The position numbers and the translations under genes are program-made. This document shows positions 7,611 through 15,881 of a stretch of DNA of 64,000 bases, in pieces (the stretch's first letter is position 1; each line of letters begins with the position of its first letter). The stretch lies in the NCBI RefSeq assembly GCF_007858445.1, contig NZ_VIGV01000006.1, forward strand, positions 1 through 64,000, in the 5' to 3' direction. Origin of the DNA: Tsukamurella sputi (GTDB lineage: Bacteria > Actinomycetota > Actinomycetes > Mycobacteriales > Mycobacteriaceae). Below the pieces are notes generated by a model, which was not told the DNA's origin, made no database searches, and worked only from the letters and a program-made list of their open reading frames with translations.

Positions 7611-8420
7611 TCAACGCGTGGCGAGAACGAGGGCCGCGGTCGGATCCAGCGCGGGCAGCGCCGCGATCAGCGCGGAAGCCGGAGTCACGTCGTTCGCCGA
7701 GCGGAGCACACCGACGAGACGGCCGTCGGCGATCGCAGGTGCACCCTGATCTCCGGGCTGCGCCATCGGTGGGGACGTTCGCAGCGTTCCACCGAGCGTG
7801 CGCCCGTAGTCGAGCACCTCCCGTTCGGTCCGGCTGTTACCTCCGTCCACACGGACGACGACGCGTTCGGTCGTGGCTGCGAAGCCTGCGAGAGTCGATT
7901 CGATGACCACCTGGGGATCCAGACTGATGGCAGGCATGTGGAATGCCGGCTCGGACGGTGAGGAGGGCGCCTCGAGGAAGCGATCCACGATTCCGATCCG
8001 GCGCCCGTCGAAGGTGTACACCTGCTGCCCCGAGGCTGCGGCACACGCATCACCCGACAGTGCCCATTGCCTGCCGGACGACGTGCGCGCGAAGAAGGAC
8101 ACGGTACACACGCGGTCCGATGTCTCGCCCGCGAAGCGGATCGGGTCGCCGGGCCGGAGGCGGACGGCGACACCGTCGGGGACGGTGCCGACGGACACCC
8201 GCGGAGCATCGCACCAGATCGTGATGAACGGCGGCAAAATGCAGGTGGGGTTCTTCATCGCGCCCGCGGGGACGACCGGGACGGAACGCGCAGGGGTGCC
8301 GATCATCGCCGAACCCGCTCCCGGGGAGGGCTCGGCAGTGCCGTCCAGGTGCGCCGAACAGCTCCCCGACGCGACGAGAGCAGCAGCGAACGCCAGAGCA
8401 TTCACGGTCCGACATCGCAT
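7611..8420 (-). CDS. Exported trypsin-fold protein, likely catalytically dead
   Basis: A 269-residue exported protein. The first 25 residues are a signal sequence ending near a Cys (GSCS), perhaps a weak lipobox. The rest follows the chymotrypsin (S1) layout: a segment WALSGDAC sits where TAGHC would hold the catalytic His, and GDQGAP sits where GDSGGP would hold the catalytic Ser. Both residues are replaced (Asp and Gln), so this looks like a pseudoprotease. Four to five Cys could form disulfides. An upstream ATG at 8465 is possible, but the ATG at 8420 gives the best signal peptide. It is convergent with the transposition operon; the 160 bp between them (7449-7610) hold no gene. Confidence 0.6.
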   Translation of the reverse strand: MRCRTVNALAFAAALVASGSCSAHLDGTAEPSPGAGSAMIGTPARSVPVVPAGAMKNPTCILPPFITIWCDAPRVSVGTVPDGVAVRLRPGDPIRFAGETSDRVCTVSFFARTSSGRQWALSGDACAAASGQQVYTFDGRRIGIVDRFLEAPSSPSEPAFHMPAISLDPQVVIESTLAGFAATTERVVVRVDGGNSRTEREVLDYGRTLGGTLRTSPPMAQPGDQGAPAIADGRLVGVLRSANDVTPASALIAALPALDPTAALVLATR

Positions 8421-8566
8421 AGTGCGGATCGTAGACCACGTGCCGCGAGGTGCCGGCGAAAGCACGCCGTTGAACGTCTGGACCTGGGGCGATGCCGGGA
8501 CCTCAAACTTGACCTACTCTTTACTCAGTGACCCGCGACCCGTCGGGCCCGAAACAGAGAGATTCG

Positions 8567-8641
8567 ATGAGACGCGCCTCGCGCAAACGACGAAGACCCG
8601 GAACCGCTGAACCCGAGCCCCCGAACGGGGCAGCCGCGTGA
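8567..8641 (+). CDS. Candidate 24-aa leader peptide upstream of CNNM gene
   Basis: A short frame starts at ATG 8567, preceded by AGAGAG, and runs 24 codons to a TGA that overlaps the GTG start of the transporter gene (GTGA at 8638-8641). The peptide starts with an Arg/Lys-rich run and ends in a Pro-rich stretch (EPEPP). Arg- and Pro-rich leader peptides control magnesium transporter genes in other bacteria (mgtL-type attenuation), and this gene too encodes a divalent-metal transport protein. Whether it is translated is not known. Confidence 0.35.
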   Translation: MRRASRKRRRPGTAEPEPPNGAAA

Positions 8642-9993
8642 TCACCCTTCTCACGGTCCTCGCCGGCATCCTGGTGGTTCTCGTGATCACCGCCTTCACC
8701 GGCTACTTCGTAGCCCAGGAATTCGCGTACATGGCGGTCGACCGATCGCGGCTCACCGCGCGCGCCGCCGCGGGTGACGAGGCCTCGGCCCGCGCCCTGC
8801 AGGTCACCAAGCGCACCTCCTTCATGCTCTCCGGCGCGCAGCTCGGCATCACCGTGACGGGCCTGCTCGTCGGCTACGTCGCGGAGCCCATGATCGGGCA
8901 GGGATTCGGCACGCTGCTCGGTGGCGTGGGCGTCCCGGCCGCCGTCGGCATCGGCATCGGCGCCGTGGTCGCCGTCGGCCTCTCGACGGTCGCGCAGATG
9001 GTCTTCGGCGAGCTCTTCCCGAAGAACCTCGCCATCGCCCGGCCCGAGCCCGTCGCCCGCAGGCTGGCGCTCTCCACCACGCTCTACCTGCGCGCCTTCG
9101 GCTGGTTGATCCGGTTCTTCGACCAGGCGTCGAACCTGCTGCTGCGTGCGGTGAAGATCGAGCCCGTGCACGACGTCGAGCACTCCGCGACCCCGCGCGA
9201 CCTCGAGCACATCGTCGCGGCCTCGCGCGACGCGGGCGAGCTGCCGCGGGAGCTGTCGACCCTGCTGGACCGGATCCTGGACTTCCCGGACCACACCGCC
9301 GAGCACGCCATGATCCCGCGGTCCCGCGTCGACGTGGTGCGGGCGGACGACTCCGCGGCCGCGGTGCTCGACCGGATGGCCGACGGTCACACCCGGTATC
9401 CGGTGATCGGGGAGAGCGCCGACGACCTGATCGGCGTCATCACGCTGCACGACCTGCTGAGCAATGCCACCGGCGACGCCCGCTCGCGCTGCCGGCCCGC
9501 CGTGGTGGTGCCCGGCTCCATGCCGCTGCCCACCGTCGTCGCGCAGCTCGCCGACGCCGGCCAGGAGATGGCCCTCGTCATCGACGAGTACGGCGGCTTC
9601 GACGGCGTGGTCACCGTCGAGGACATCGCGGAGGAGCTCGTGGGCGAGATCGACGACGAGCACGACGGCGCCGACCCCGCGCCCGCCGTCCGCGAGGGCG
9701 CCGGCTGGCTGCTCCAAGGCGATGTCCACCTCGACGAGGTCGAGCGCCTGCTCGACGTGGAACTCGAGCCCGGCGATGCCGAGACCCTCGGCGGCGCCGT
9801 CACCGCGCGGCTCGGGGCGCTGCCGCGCGTCGGCGACACGACGGACCTGCCGCTGCTCCCGGACCCGGTGTGGGCCCCCGGTAAGGCGCCGGCCGCGCTC
9901 CGGGCGGAGGTACGCACCGTCGAACGGCGCGTGCCCGCGACCGTGCACCTGAGCCCGGTCACCGACGACGCGGCGGAGGCCCGCGATGAGTAG
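8638..9993 (+). CDS. CNNM/CorC-type divalent metal transport protein (HlyC/CorC family)
   Basis: A 451-residue membrane protein. Residues 1-190 are a DUF21 (CNNM) transmembrane domain with about four helices, including the family's GQ/GxxxT-like pattern (SGAQLGITVTGL) and FGELFPKN. A pair of CBS domains follows (about 215-335), then a C-terminal CorC_HlyC domain (about 350-435). Members of this family export or modulate Mg2+ or Co2+, and CBS domains often sense ATP-Mg. It overlaps the next gene, a second CNNM protein, by eight bases, suggesting a heteromeric pair as often seen in actinobacteria. The GTG start overlaps the stop of a candidate leader peptide. Confidence 0.88.
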   Translation: MITLLTVLAGILVVLVITAFTGYFVAQEFAYMAVDRSRLTARAAAGDEASARALQVTKRTSFMLSGAQLGITVTGLLVGYVAEPMIGQGFGTLLGGVGVPAAVGIGIGAVVAVGLSTVAQMVFGELFPKNLAIARPEPVARRLALSTTLYLRAFGWLIRFFDQASNLLLRAVKIEPVHDVEHSATPRDLEHIVAASRDAGELPRELSTLLDRILDFPDHTAEHAMIPRSRVDVVRADDSAAAVLDRMADGHTRYPVIGESADDLIGVITLHDLLSNATGDARSRCRPAVVVPGSMPLPTVVAQLADAGQEMALVIDEYGGFDGVVTVEDIAEELVGEIDDEHDGADPAPAVREGAGWLLQGDVHLDEVERLLDVELEPGDAETLGGAVTARLGALPRVGDTTDLPLLPDPVWAPGKAPAALRAEVRTVERRVPATVHLSPVTDDAAEARDE

Positions 9994-10981
9994 CCCCTGG
10001 GTGGTCGTGGCCGTCACGGCCCTGCTGATCGCGGCCAGCGCCTTCTTCGTGGCCGTCGAGTTCTCCCTCATCGCCGCCCGCCGGCACCGGCTCGAGGATC
10101 AAGCCGCGCACAGCGCGTCCGCGCGGGCCGCGCTGCGCAGCTCCTCGGAGCTGTCGCTGCTGCTCGCCGGCTCGCAGCTGGGCATCACGGTGTGCACGTT
10201 GGCGCTCGGCGCGATCACCAAGCCCGCGGTCGACGGCCGGCTGACACCACTCCTCGCCGCCACCGGCATGCCCGGCTGGATCGCCGACGTGGGCGGCTTC
10301 GTGCTGGCCCTCCTGATCGTCACCTTCCTGCACCTCGTGGTGGGGGAGATGGCCCCGAAGTCGTGGGCCATCGCGCATCCCGAGCGCTCGGCGATCCTGT
10401 TGGCCCTGCCGATGCGCGCCTTCATGACGGTCTTCCGGCCGCTGCTGATCGTGCTCAACGAGGCCGCCAACCGATGCCTGCGCCGGGTCGGCGTGACCCC
10501 GGTGAACGAGGTGGAGACCGGGCAGGATCCGGCGGCGCTGCGGCACCTCGTCGAGCACTCGGCGACCGTCGGCGCACTCGACGAGCAGCACTCCGGGCAC
10601 CTGACCAGCGCGCTCGAGCTCGAGGCGCTCACCGTCGGCGACATCGCCCGGTGGGACGTCGCAGCCTCGACGGTGCCCGCGACCGCGACGCCGGAGCGGA
10701 TCCGCGCCGTCGCGGACCGGACCGGGCACCTGCGCCTGCTCATCGACGACGGCGCCGCCCTCGTGGGCGTGGTGCACGTGCGCGACAGCCTCCGCGCCGC
10801 GCCCGCGGCGACCGCGCGGGAGCTGATGCGCCCGGTGCTGATCCTCGACGCCGCCGAACCCGCCTACGCCGCGCTCGGCACCATGCGGGACTCGCGCACG
10901 CACCTCGCCGTCGTCGAGCGCGACGGTGCGCGTGCCGTGGTCACCATGTCCGACCTGCTCGGCAGGTTGATGCCCGTCTGA
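9986..10981 (+). CDS. Second CNNM-family metal transport protein
   Basis: A 331-residue paralogue-like partner of the preceding gene: a DUF21 membrane domain (about residues 1-180, with LAGSQLGITVCTLALG and VGEMAPKSWA) followed by CBS-like repeats (about 215-330). The C-terminal CorC_HlyC domain is absent, so it is shorter than its partner by about 120 residues. The ATG overlaps the end of the first gene, which implies coupled translation and a likely complex. Substrate is not readable from sequence, but magnesium or cobalt are the known substrates of the family; the cobalamin-controlled cbt genes directly downstream make cobalt worth considering. Confidence 0.85.
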   Translation: MSSPWVVVAVTALLIAASAFFVAVEFSLIAARRHRLEDQAAHSASARAALRSSSELSLLLAGSQLGITVCTLALGAITKPAVDGRLTPLLAATGMPGWIADVGGFVLALLIVTFLHLVVGEMAPKSWAIAHPERSAILLALPMRAFMTVFRPLLIVLNEAANRCLRRVGVTPVNEVETGQDPAALRHLVEHSATVGALDEQHSGHLTSALELEALTVGDIARWDVAASTVPATATPERIRAVADRTGHLRLLIDDGAALVGVVHVRDSLRAAPAATARELMRPVLILDAAEPAYAALGTMRDSRTHLAVVERDGARAVVTMSDLLGRLMPV

Positions 10982-10989
10982 GCGCGGCG

Positions 10990-11149
10990 TCCGGCCCGCG
11001 GGGTTACACTTCGCGGGCCGGATGCGGAATCCCGTAGGGGAGCGGTCGCGCCACTGTGAAGCCAGACCCGCCCGGCATGCCCGGGCGACCGGGCACCGTC
11101 GGAACCCCACTACCCGGGCGCGAAACCCCGGACGAAGGAGCGCCCGCTC
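10990..11149 (+). promoter_or_regulatory. Cobalamin (B12) riboswitch upstream of cbtB
   Basis: The leader contains the hallmark core GCGGAATCCCGTAGGGG, then GGTCGCGCCACTGTGA at about 11045-11059, then a B12-box-like GAAGCCAGACCCGCC. These match the conserved core of cobalamin riboswitches, and the placement directly before cbtB-cbtA is the well-known genomic context. An 8-bp stem GGCCCGCG/CGCGGGCC (10993-11000 with 11012-11019) lies at the 5' end and may be part of the aptamer or a terminator for the CNNM operon. The exact 5' boundary is approximate. Expected effect: adenosylcobalamin binding reduces expression of the downstream cobalt uptake genes. Confidence 0.85.
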
Positions 11150-11362
11150 ATGGCGAACGCATCTACCACCGCCCATGCGGGCGATCTCTCGCTGCACGTC
11201 TCCCGCCGCGCGGTGTGGCTCTCCGCGACCCTGATCCTCGCGGTGCTCGCCTACTACTTCATCGGCATCGACCAGGGCGCCGTGTCGGTGTTCGGCAACG
11301 ACATGCACGTGCACGAGTTCTTCCACGACGCCCGGCATTTCCTGGGCTTCCCCTGCCACTGA
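11150..11362 (+). CDS. cbtB: CbtB cobalt transporter subunit
   Basis: A 70-residue protein with one transmembrane helix (about residues 22-42) and a His-rich C-terminus (HVHEFFHDARHFLGFPCH), the typical form of CbtB. CbtB and CbtA together form a predicted cobalt transporter, found mainly under control of B12 riboswitches. The gene starts directly behind the riboswitch, with a GAAGGAG ribosome site about 13 nt before the ATG, and cbtA follows after 13 bp. The His cluster is the likely metal-binding site on the periplasmic side. Confidence 0.9.
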   Translation: MANASTTAHAGDLSLHVSRRAVWLSATLILAVLAYYFIGIDQGAVSVFGNDMHVHEFFHDARHFLGFPCH

Positions 11363-11375
11363 TCGGGGAGCACCT

Positions 11376-12134
11376 GTGGAGAAGCACGTCATCGCCCGCG
11401 GCGCACTCGCCGGGGCGATCGGAGGCCTGCTCGCATTCGTCTTCGGGCGGATCATGGTGGAGCCGATCATCGGCCGCGCCATCGACTTCGAAGAGGCCCG
11501 CAATGCGGCGGAGCACGCCGCGCACCCCGGCATGGCGATGGACGAGCCGGAGCTGTTCACCCGCGCCGTTCAGCAGAACGTCGGGCTGGGCGCCGGCCTG
11601 ATCCTGTTCGGCATCGCGATGGGCGCGCTCTTCGCAGTGGCCTACTGCGTGGCGGCGCCGAAGCTCGCGCAGTGGACGCCGCGATCGGTGGCGCTGGCCG
11701 TCGCCGGCTCGCTGTTCGCCGGGATCTACGCCCTGCCGTACCTGAAGTACCCGCCGAACCCGCCCGTCGTGGGCGATCCGGAGACCATCCGGGAGCGCAC
11801 CGGCGCCTACCTGCTGATGGTCGCGATCTGCGTCGCGCTGGTCGCGGCCGCGTGGGTGATCGGCCTGGCCGCGGTGCCGCGCCTCGGCGCGTACGGTGCG
11901 GCGCTGGCCGGTGGCGCGGTGGTGATCGTCGGGCTGATCCTGGCCTGCGTGCTCCTGCCGGCGAACGCGCCCACCACCAAGGGCTTCGACCCCGACGACC
12001 TGTACTGGTTCCGGACCTACTCGTTCCTCGCACAGGCGATCCTCTGGGCCGCGATCGGCCTCGTCGGCGCCGAGTTCCTGCACCGGCTCACCGTGCGCAA
12101 GGGTGCCGCGGCGCGCGAGTCGGTTCCGGCCTGA
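11376..12134 (+). CDS. cbtA: CbtA cobalt transporter subunit
   Basis: A 252-residue membrane protein with five to six predicted helices (near residues 5-25, 68-90, 103-122, 145-170, 177-196 and 220-240), the usual CbtA topology. A conserved His pair lies in the loop after the first helix (EHAAHPGM), a probable metal ligand. GTG start with GGGGAG upstream. It completes the riboswitch-controlled cobalt uptake operon, whose product supports corrin synthesis or cobalt supply for B12-dependent enzymes. Confidence 0.9.
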   Translation: MEKHVIARGALAGAIGGLLAFVFGRIMVEPIIGRAIDFEEARNAAEHAAHPGMAMDEPELFTRAVQQNVGLGAGLILFGIAMGALFAVAYCVAAPKLAQWTPRSVALAVAGSLFAGIYALPYLKYPPNPPVVGDPETIRERTGAYLLMVAICVALVAAAWVIGLAAVPRLGAYGAALAGGAVVIVGLILACVLLPANAPTTKGFDPDDLYWFRTYSFLAQAILWAAIGLVGAEFLHRLTVRKGAAARESVPA

Positions 12135-12177
12135 GGTCTTCCGCACGAACGACGCAGCGGCGGCATACCCTGAGGGT

Positions 12178-12351
12178 ATGAACCGCCGCTGCGCTCTGTG
12201 CTGGGTGGCCGCGCTGATCTCGATCATCGTCTCGGCCACCGTCCACTACCGCGGAGGGAGCGGCGGCCTCGACGGCCTGTTCTTCGTGATCGCGCTCGCC
12301 TGGGCGCTGCTCGCCATCCAGGCCCACCAGCCCGCCGGCTGGCGCGGCTAG
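12178..12351 (+). CDS. Small membrane protein, 57 aa
   Basis: A 57-residue peptide with two hydrophobic segments (about residues 8-22 and 33-49) separated by a Gly/Ser-rich turn, starting at ATG 12178 right after a GAGGGT ribosome-like site. It lies 43 bp behind cbtA on the same strand and is convergent with cwsA. I do not recognise a family. The coding pattern and the ribosome site suggest it is real; it may belong to the cobalt operon or stand alone. Confidence 0.5.
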   Translation: MNRRCALCWVAALISIIVSATVHYRGGSGGLDGLFFVIALAWALLAIQAHQPAGWRG

Positions 12352-12364
12352 GAGCCCGGGTTCG

Positions 12365-12886
12365 TCACTCGCCCTTCTTGCGGGGATCCTCCTCGGTGGG
12401 CGACTCGACGGCCGCCTCCTCGCTCTCCTCCACCTGCTCGAGCTCTTCGACGGGGGACGGCGCGCTGTCGCCGGTCGCGCCGCTGGCCGGGCGCACGCGA
12501 GGCGGCTCAGCAGCGACGGGCGGTGCCGACGGGGTGCGCAGCAGCTTGAAGGCCACGCCGCCCACCGCCAGCACCAGCGCGACCACCGCGCTGATCAGCA
12601 GCGGCCGGCGCCAGGCCGGACGGGACGGCGCACCGTCGGACAGGGTGATCGCCTGCTCGGGATCGACCTCCGCAGGGGCCAGCCACGACCGGACCAGGCG
12701 GTAGATCGCGGCCAGGGTGCGTCCCGTGAGGGAGAGGCCGAGACCGGTGAGGGCGCGGGCGATGTTCGCGGGGCCGACGACGCTCTGGCCGAGGCCGGAA
12801 ACGAGTCGCTGGACGTTGGAGGGGCCCGACGGGGCCGTGAGCGCGTCCGTGGCGGGCGCGACATCGAGCGCGGGGGTGGAGGCCAT
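12365..12886 (-). CDS. cwsA: CwsA-like cell-wall synthesis and shape protein
   Basis: A 173-residue protein with a helical N-terminal region, one transmembrane helix (about residues 88-110, [19 protein letters not shown]) and an acidic, Pro/Glu-rich C-terminal tail. Size, topology and position match Mycobacterium tuberculosis Rv0008c (CwsA), which interacts with CrgA and Wag31 and affects division and polar growth. It is divergent from ppiA, as in mycobacteria. The ATG at 12886 is preceded by AAAGGATC; the open frame upstream of it to 13066 overlaps the ppiA promoter and is not coding. Confidence 0.75.
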   Translation of the reverse strand: MASTPALDVAPATDALTAPSGPSNVQRLVSGLGQSVVGPANIARALTGLGLSLTGRTLAAIYRLVRSWLAPAEVDPEQAITLSDGAPSRPAWRRPLLISAVVALVLAVGGVAFKLLRTPSAPPVAAEPPRVRPASGATGDSAPSPVEELEQVEESEEAAVESPTEEDPRKKGE

Positions 12887-12989
12887 CGGTGGAGGGATCC
12901 TTTCAGGCGGACGGGACTGCGTCTTTCCACCGCCGATTCTTATCCGATCTTCGCGGGTTCGCACTTGCAGAAAATGGCAGAATGGCGGT

Positions 12990-13523
12990 GTGACCAACTC
13001 CAACGCTACCGCCCACGTGACCCTGCACACCTCTGAAGGCGACATCCGCATCGCGCTGTTCGGCAATCACGCTCCTGTGACCGTGGCGAACTTCCTCGGC
13101 CTCGCTCAGGGGACGAAGGACTACACCACCACGAACGCCTCCGGCGGCACGTCGGGCCCGTTCTACGACGGCTCGATCTTCCACCGCGTGATCGACGGCT
13201 TCATGATCCAGGGCGGCGACCCGACCGGCACCGGCACCGGCGGACCGGGGTACGACTTCGTCGACGAGTTCCACCCGGAGCTGCGCTTCGATCACCCGTA
13301 CCTCCTCGCGATGGCGAACATCGGCCGCCCGGCCACGAACGGCTCGCAGTTCTTCATCACCGTCGGCAAGACGCCGCACCTGAACAACCGCCACACGATC
13401 TTCGGTGAGGTCGAGGACGAGGCCAGCCGCAAGGTCGTGGACGCGATCGGCGGCACGCAGACCGACCGCGCCGACCGCCCGGTCAAGGACATCACGATCA
13501 ACTCCATCACCGTCGAGGAGTAG
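12990..13523 (+). CDS. ppiA: Cyclophilin-type peptidyl-prolyl isomerase PpiA
   Basis: A 177-residue cyclophilin. It shows the active-site signature: [19 protein letters not shown] (catalytic Arg and the Phe/Met/Gln pocket), NGSQFFIT, and a [11 protein letters not shown] segment with the usual Trp position replaced by His, common in actinobacterial forms. No signal peptide is present, so it acts in the cytoplasm in folding of proline-containing proteins. The start is a GTG at 12990, the only in-frame initiator close to the domain. Orthologous in context to M. tuberculosis Rv0009. Confidence 0.93.
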   Translation: MTNSNATAHVTLHTSEGDIRIALFGNHAPVTVANFLGLAQGTKDYTTTNASGGTSGPFYDGSIFHRVIDGFMIQGGDPTGTGTGGPGYDFVDEFHPELRFDHPYLLAMANIGRPATNGSQFFITVGKTPHLNNRHTIFGEVEDEASRKVVDAIGGTQTDRADRPVKDITINSITVEE

Positions 13524-13540
13524 TCGCTCCCTCGCACGGA

Positions 13541-13569
13541 GAGCCCGGCCGGTGGATCCGGCCGGGCTC
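13541..13569 (+). terminator. Strong hairpin after ppiA
   Basis: A perfect 12-bp stem GAGCCCGGCCGG / CCGGCCGGGCTC with a 5-nt loop begins 17 bp after the ppiA stop. There is no long T-run, as is usual for high-GC actinobacterial terminators. The following 13570-13832 holds no recognisable gene. Confidence 0.75.
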
Positions 13570-13832
13570 GCGTGTTCCCGAGGTGTGCCCGCGTGAATTT
13601 ACTTCGCCTAACTGCTCCATCAGTGTGAATCGGATTCGGTGGAGAATTGTCGATGGCTCAACCAATCGTGTGACGACCGTCTCGATCCGCGCAGGTCGGT
13701 GAGGATGTTCACGGCACAAAGCCCGCTCTGAGATGGACACCCGTCGTCCGGGCTTCGTAACGTTGCCGTGATCTTGTGGAGACCAAGGCGTGACCGACAT
13801 GCCGCTCCACCGGAGTCGGGAGTTCCACGAAA

Positions 13833-14351
13833 GTGTCCAGCGACAGTACGAAGACCATGACCCGCCGCAGCACCCGCCGCGGCACGATGCGCGCCGCCCT
13901 CGGGTCCGCCGTCGCCGTGATCGGAATCGTCGCCGCACCCGTCGTGGCTCAGGCCGCGCCCCTCCCGCAGGCGCCCGCGCCGCAGGCCCCCGTCGCGCAG
14001 GCCGCCCAGGCAGGGCCGGACCGCTCGTCGGTCGTGCAGGCCGCGCTGACCCGCGTGGGCATGCCCTACTCCTACGGCGCCGCCGGTCCCAGCTCCTTCG
14101 ACTGCTCGGGTCTGGTGACCTGGGCCATGAACCAGGCCGGCGTCAGCGTGCCGCGCAGCAGCTACTCGCTGATGAGTGCGGGCACCCCCGTCTCGCAGTC
14201 CGAGCTGCGCCCCGGCGACGTGGTGATCACCAACGGCGGCGGGCACGCCGCCCTCTACGTGGGCGATGGGCAGGTCGTCGAGGCCGTGACCTCGGGCGTG
14301 CCCGTGCGCGTGGCGGGCATCCGCGGTTTCGTGACCGCCCGCCGCTTCTGA
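13833..14351 (+). CDS. Secreted NlpC/P60 peptidoglycan endopeptidase
   Basis: A 172-residue exported protein: a signal peptide with a twin-Arg-rich n-region and cleavage near AQAAP, a short Pro/Ala linker, then an NlpC/P60 domain (about residues 65-172). The catalytic Cys is in SSFDCSGLVTWAMNQ and the His in GGGHAALYVG, so the enzyme should be active. Proteins of this type cut the D-Glu-mDAP bond in peptidoglycan stems during growth and division. The GTG at 13833 has a GGGAG site upstream; the ATG at 13857 is an alternative that also leaves a good signal peptide. Confidence 0.88.
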   Translation: MSSDSTKTMTRRSTRRGTMRAALGSAVAVIGIVAAPVVAQAAPLPQAPAPQAPVAQAAQAGPDRSSVVQAALTRVGMPYSYGAAGPSSFDCSGLVTWAMNQAGVSVPRSSYSLMSAGTPVSQSELRPGDVVITNGGGHAALYVGDGQVVEAVTSGVPVRVAGIRGFVTARRF

Positions 14352-14367
14352 CGGAGCGATCCGTCAG
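14348..14367. terminator. Bidirectional hairpin between convergent genes
   Basis: CTGACGGA-GCGA-TCCGTCAG is a perfect 8-bp stem with a GNRA-type tetraloop. It overlaps the stop codons of both the NlpC/P60 gene and the PH-domain gene and so can end transcription from both sides. Confidence 0.65.
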
Positions 14368-14777
14368 GGCCGCAGGGCCTCGAGCTGCTGGGCGACGAGC
14401 GTCGGCGCCTCGCCGAGCTCCCAGCGGCCGAGGAAGAGCAGATCGTCGCCGCGGCTGAGCTCCAGCAGCACCGACTCGCGACCCCAGTGGCGCGTGGTGG
14501 TGCGCTTGATCTCCAGGCCGTCCCAGGGGAAGACCTTGCGGCCGAAGGCGCCGCGGTAGACGACCCCGGCATCGTCGGCGGACAGGCGCGGGCGCAGCAC
14601 CAGCACCTGTACCCCGAGGTAGATCAGGGCGAGGACGCCGACGCCGACGAGCACCATCCCGACGGGGTCCTTGATCGCCTGGAAGCCGACGGCCGCCGCG
14701 CCGAGGACGATTCCCGAGACGAGCAGCACGATGCCCACCCCGCGCGGCGCGCTCCAGTTATCCACAGGTTTATCCAC
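14364..14777 (-). CDS. Membrane protein with PH-like domain (Rv0010c-type)
   Basis: A 137-residue protein with two transmembrane helices (about residues 14-34 and 39-58) followed by a bacterial PH domain (about residues 62-135, with the segment VVYRGAFGRKVFPWDGL). Its place between ppiA and crgA matches M. tuberculosis Rv0010c. The exact role is unknown; bacterial PH domains in the envelope are thought to bind lipids or proteins. Confidence 0.8.
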   Translation of the reverse strand: MDKPVDNWSAPRGVGIVLLVSGIVLGAAAVGFQAIKDPVGMVLVGVGVLALIYLGVQVLVLRPRLSADDAGVVYRGAFGRKVFPWDGLEIKRTTTRHWGRESVLLELSRGDDLLFLGRWELGEAPTLVAQQLEALRP

Positions 14778-14819
14778 AGCTGGGGATGAATGACATCGTT
14801 GTGATTTCGCTGGTCAGGG

Positions 14820-15113
14820 CTACTTCCACCACATCGTCATCAACAGACCGGTGATCATGAGGCCGAAACCGATCGCGAAGTTCCACGCCTCGAGGTTGGC
14901 CATCCACTCCAGCGGCTTGCCGGGCGCGCCCATGCCGTTGGGGTCCGCGCCGACGTAGTACACGAGCAGCCAGGCCAGGCCGGCCAGCATGAGCGCCAGG
15001 AACGCGACCACGAACCACCGGCCCGACGGTGCGCTCACCTTGACCGGCGTGCGCGAATCCGTGGCGGTGTTGATCGTGTAATCGGTCTTCTTCCGGACCT
15101 TCGACTTCGGCAT
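14820..15113 (-). CDS. crgA: Cell division protein CrgA
   Basis: A 97-residue protein with a basic N-terminus (MPKSKVRKK) and two transmembrane helices (about residues 33-53 and 75-94), with the conserved NLEAWN and WWK ends of CrgA. CrgA helps place FtsI and other division proteins at the septum. It sits between the PH-domain gene and trpG/pabA exactly as in mycobacteria, although the DUF881 gene that lies between crgA and trpG there (Rv0012) is absent here. Confidence 0.93.
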   Translation of the reverse strand: MPKSKVRKKTDYTINTATDSRTPVKVSAPSGRWFVVAFLALMLAGLAWLLVYYVGADPNGMGAPGKPLEWMANLEAWNFAIGFGLMITGLLMTMWWK

Positions 15114-15194
15114 GGCTTCCTTCTACCAGGGTGCGTTTCACCTGCCAGGTTATCGGATGTACCTGCCCGACCCCACCCCGCTAGTCTGGACGGC

Positions 15195-15836
15195 GTGCGG
15201 ATCCTCGTCGTCGACAACTATGACAGCTTCGTGTTCAACTTGGTCCAGTACCTCGGCCAGCTGGGCGTGGAGGCGGACGTCTGGCGCAACGACGATCCGC
15301 GACTGGACGATCCGGCCGCGGCGGCCGCGCAGTACGACGGCGTGCTGCTGAGCCCGGGCCCCGGCACCCCGCAGCGTGCGGGGCAGACGATGTCGATGGT
15401 CGAGGCCGCCCGCGACGCGGGCTCCCCGCTGCTGGGCGTGTGCCTCGGGCATCAGGCGATCGGCGCCGTCTTCGGCGCGACGGTCGACCGCGCGCCCGAA
15501 CTGCTGCACGGCAAGACCTCGCTGGTGCACCACAGCGGCCGTGGCGTCTTCGCCGGCCTGCCCGATCCGTTCACGGCCACCCGCTACCACTCGCTGACGG
15601 TGCTCGAGCCCACGATCCCCGACGACCTGGAGATCACCGGCCGCACGGAGTCCGGCGTGGTGATGGGCTTCCAGCACCGTGAGCTGCCCATCCACGGCGT
15701 GCAGTTCCACCCGGAGTCCGTGCTCACCCAGGGCGGGCACCGCATGCTCGCCAACTGGCTCGCCGTGTGCGGCTACGAGGTCTCCGAGGCGCGCGTCGCC
15801 GAGCTCGAGCAGGAGGTCGCCGCGGCGCTCGCCTGA
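15195..15836 (+). CDS. pabA: Glutamine amidotransferase of anthranilate/aminodeoxychorismate synthase
   Basis: A 213-residue class I glutamine amidotransferase. It has the oxyanion segment LSPGPGTPQ, the nucleophile Cys in GVCLGHQAIG and the His-x-Glu pair in HGVQFHPESV, so the glutaminase triad is complete. It supplies ammonia from glutamine to a TrpE- or PabB-type partner, for tryptophan or folate synthesis. No partner is adjacent; in mycobacteria the gene at this place (Rv0013) is called trpG and probably serves both pathways. GTG start, convergent with pknB. Confidence 0.9.
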   Translation: MRILVVDNYDSFVFNLVQYLGQLGVEADVWRNDDPRLDDPAAAAAQYDGVLLSPGPGTPQRAGQTMSMVEAARDAGSPLLGVCLGHQAIGAVFGATVDRAPELLHGKTSLVHHSGRGVFAGLPDPFTATRYHSLTVLEPTIPDDLEITGRTESGVVMGFQHRELPIHGVQFHPESVLTQGGHRMLANWLAVCGYEVSEARVAELEQEVAAALA

Positions 15837-15844
15837 GCGTCGCG

Positions 15845-15877
15845 CACCGTCGGGCGACGGTGACCGCCGCCCGACGG
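15845..15877. terminator. Two overlapping alternative hairpins between pabA and pknB
   Basis: CACCGTC-GGGC-GACGGTG forms a 7-bp stem at 15845-15862. The same bases can instead form a 10-bp stem CCGTCGGGCG/CGCCCGACGG (15847-15856 with 15868-15877). Both lie between convergent genes and probably serve as a bidirectional terminator. Confidence 0.6.
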
Positions 15878-15881
15878 CCGG

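Noticed and set aside
15114-15194. Expected DUF881 gene between crgA and pabA (Rv0012 position)
   Set aside because: Only about 80 bp separate the two genes, so the gene is absent here.
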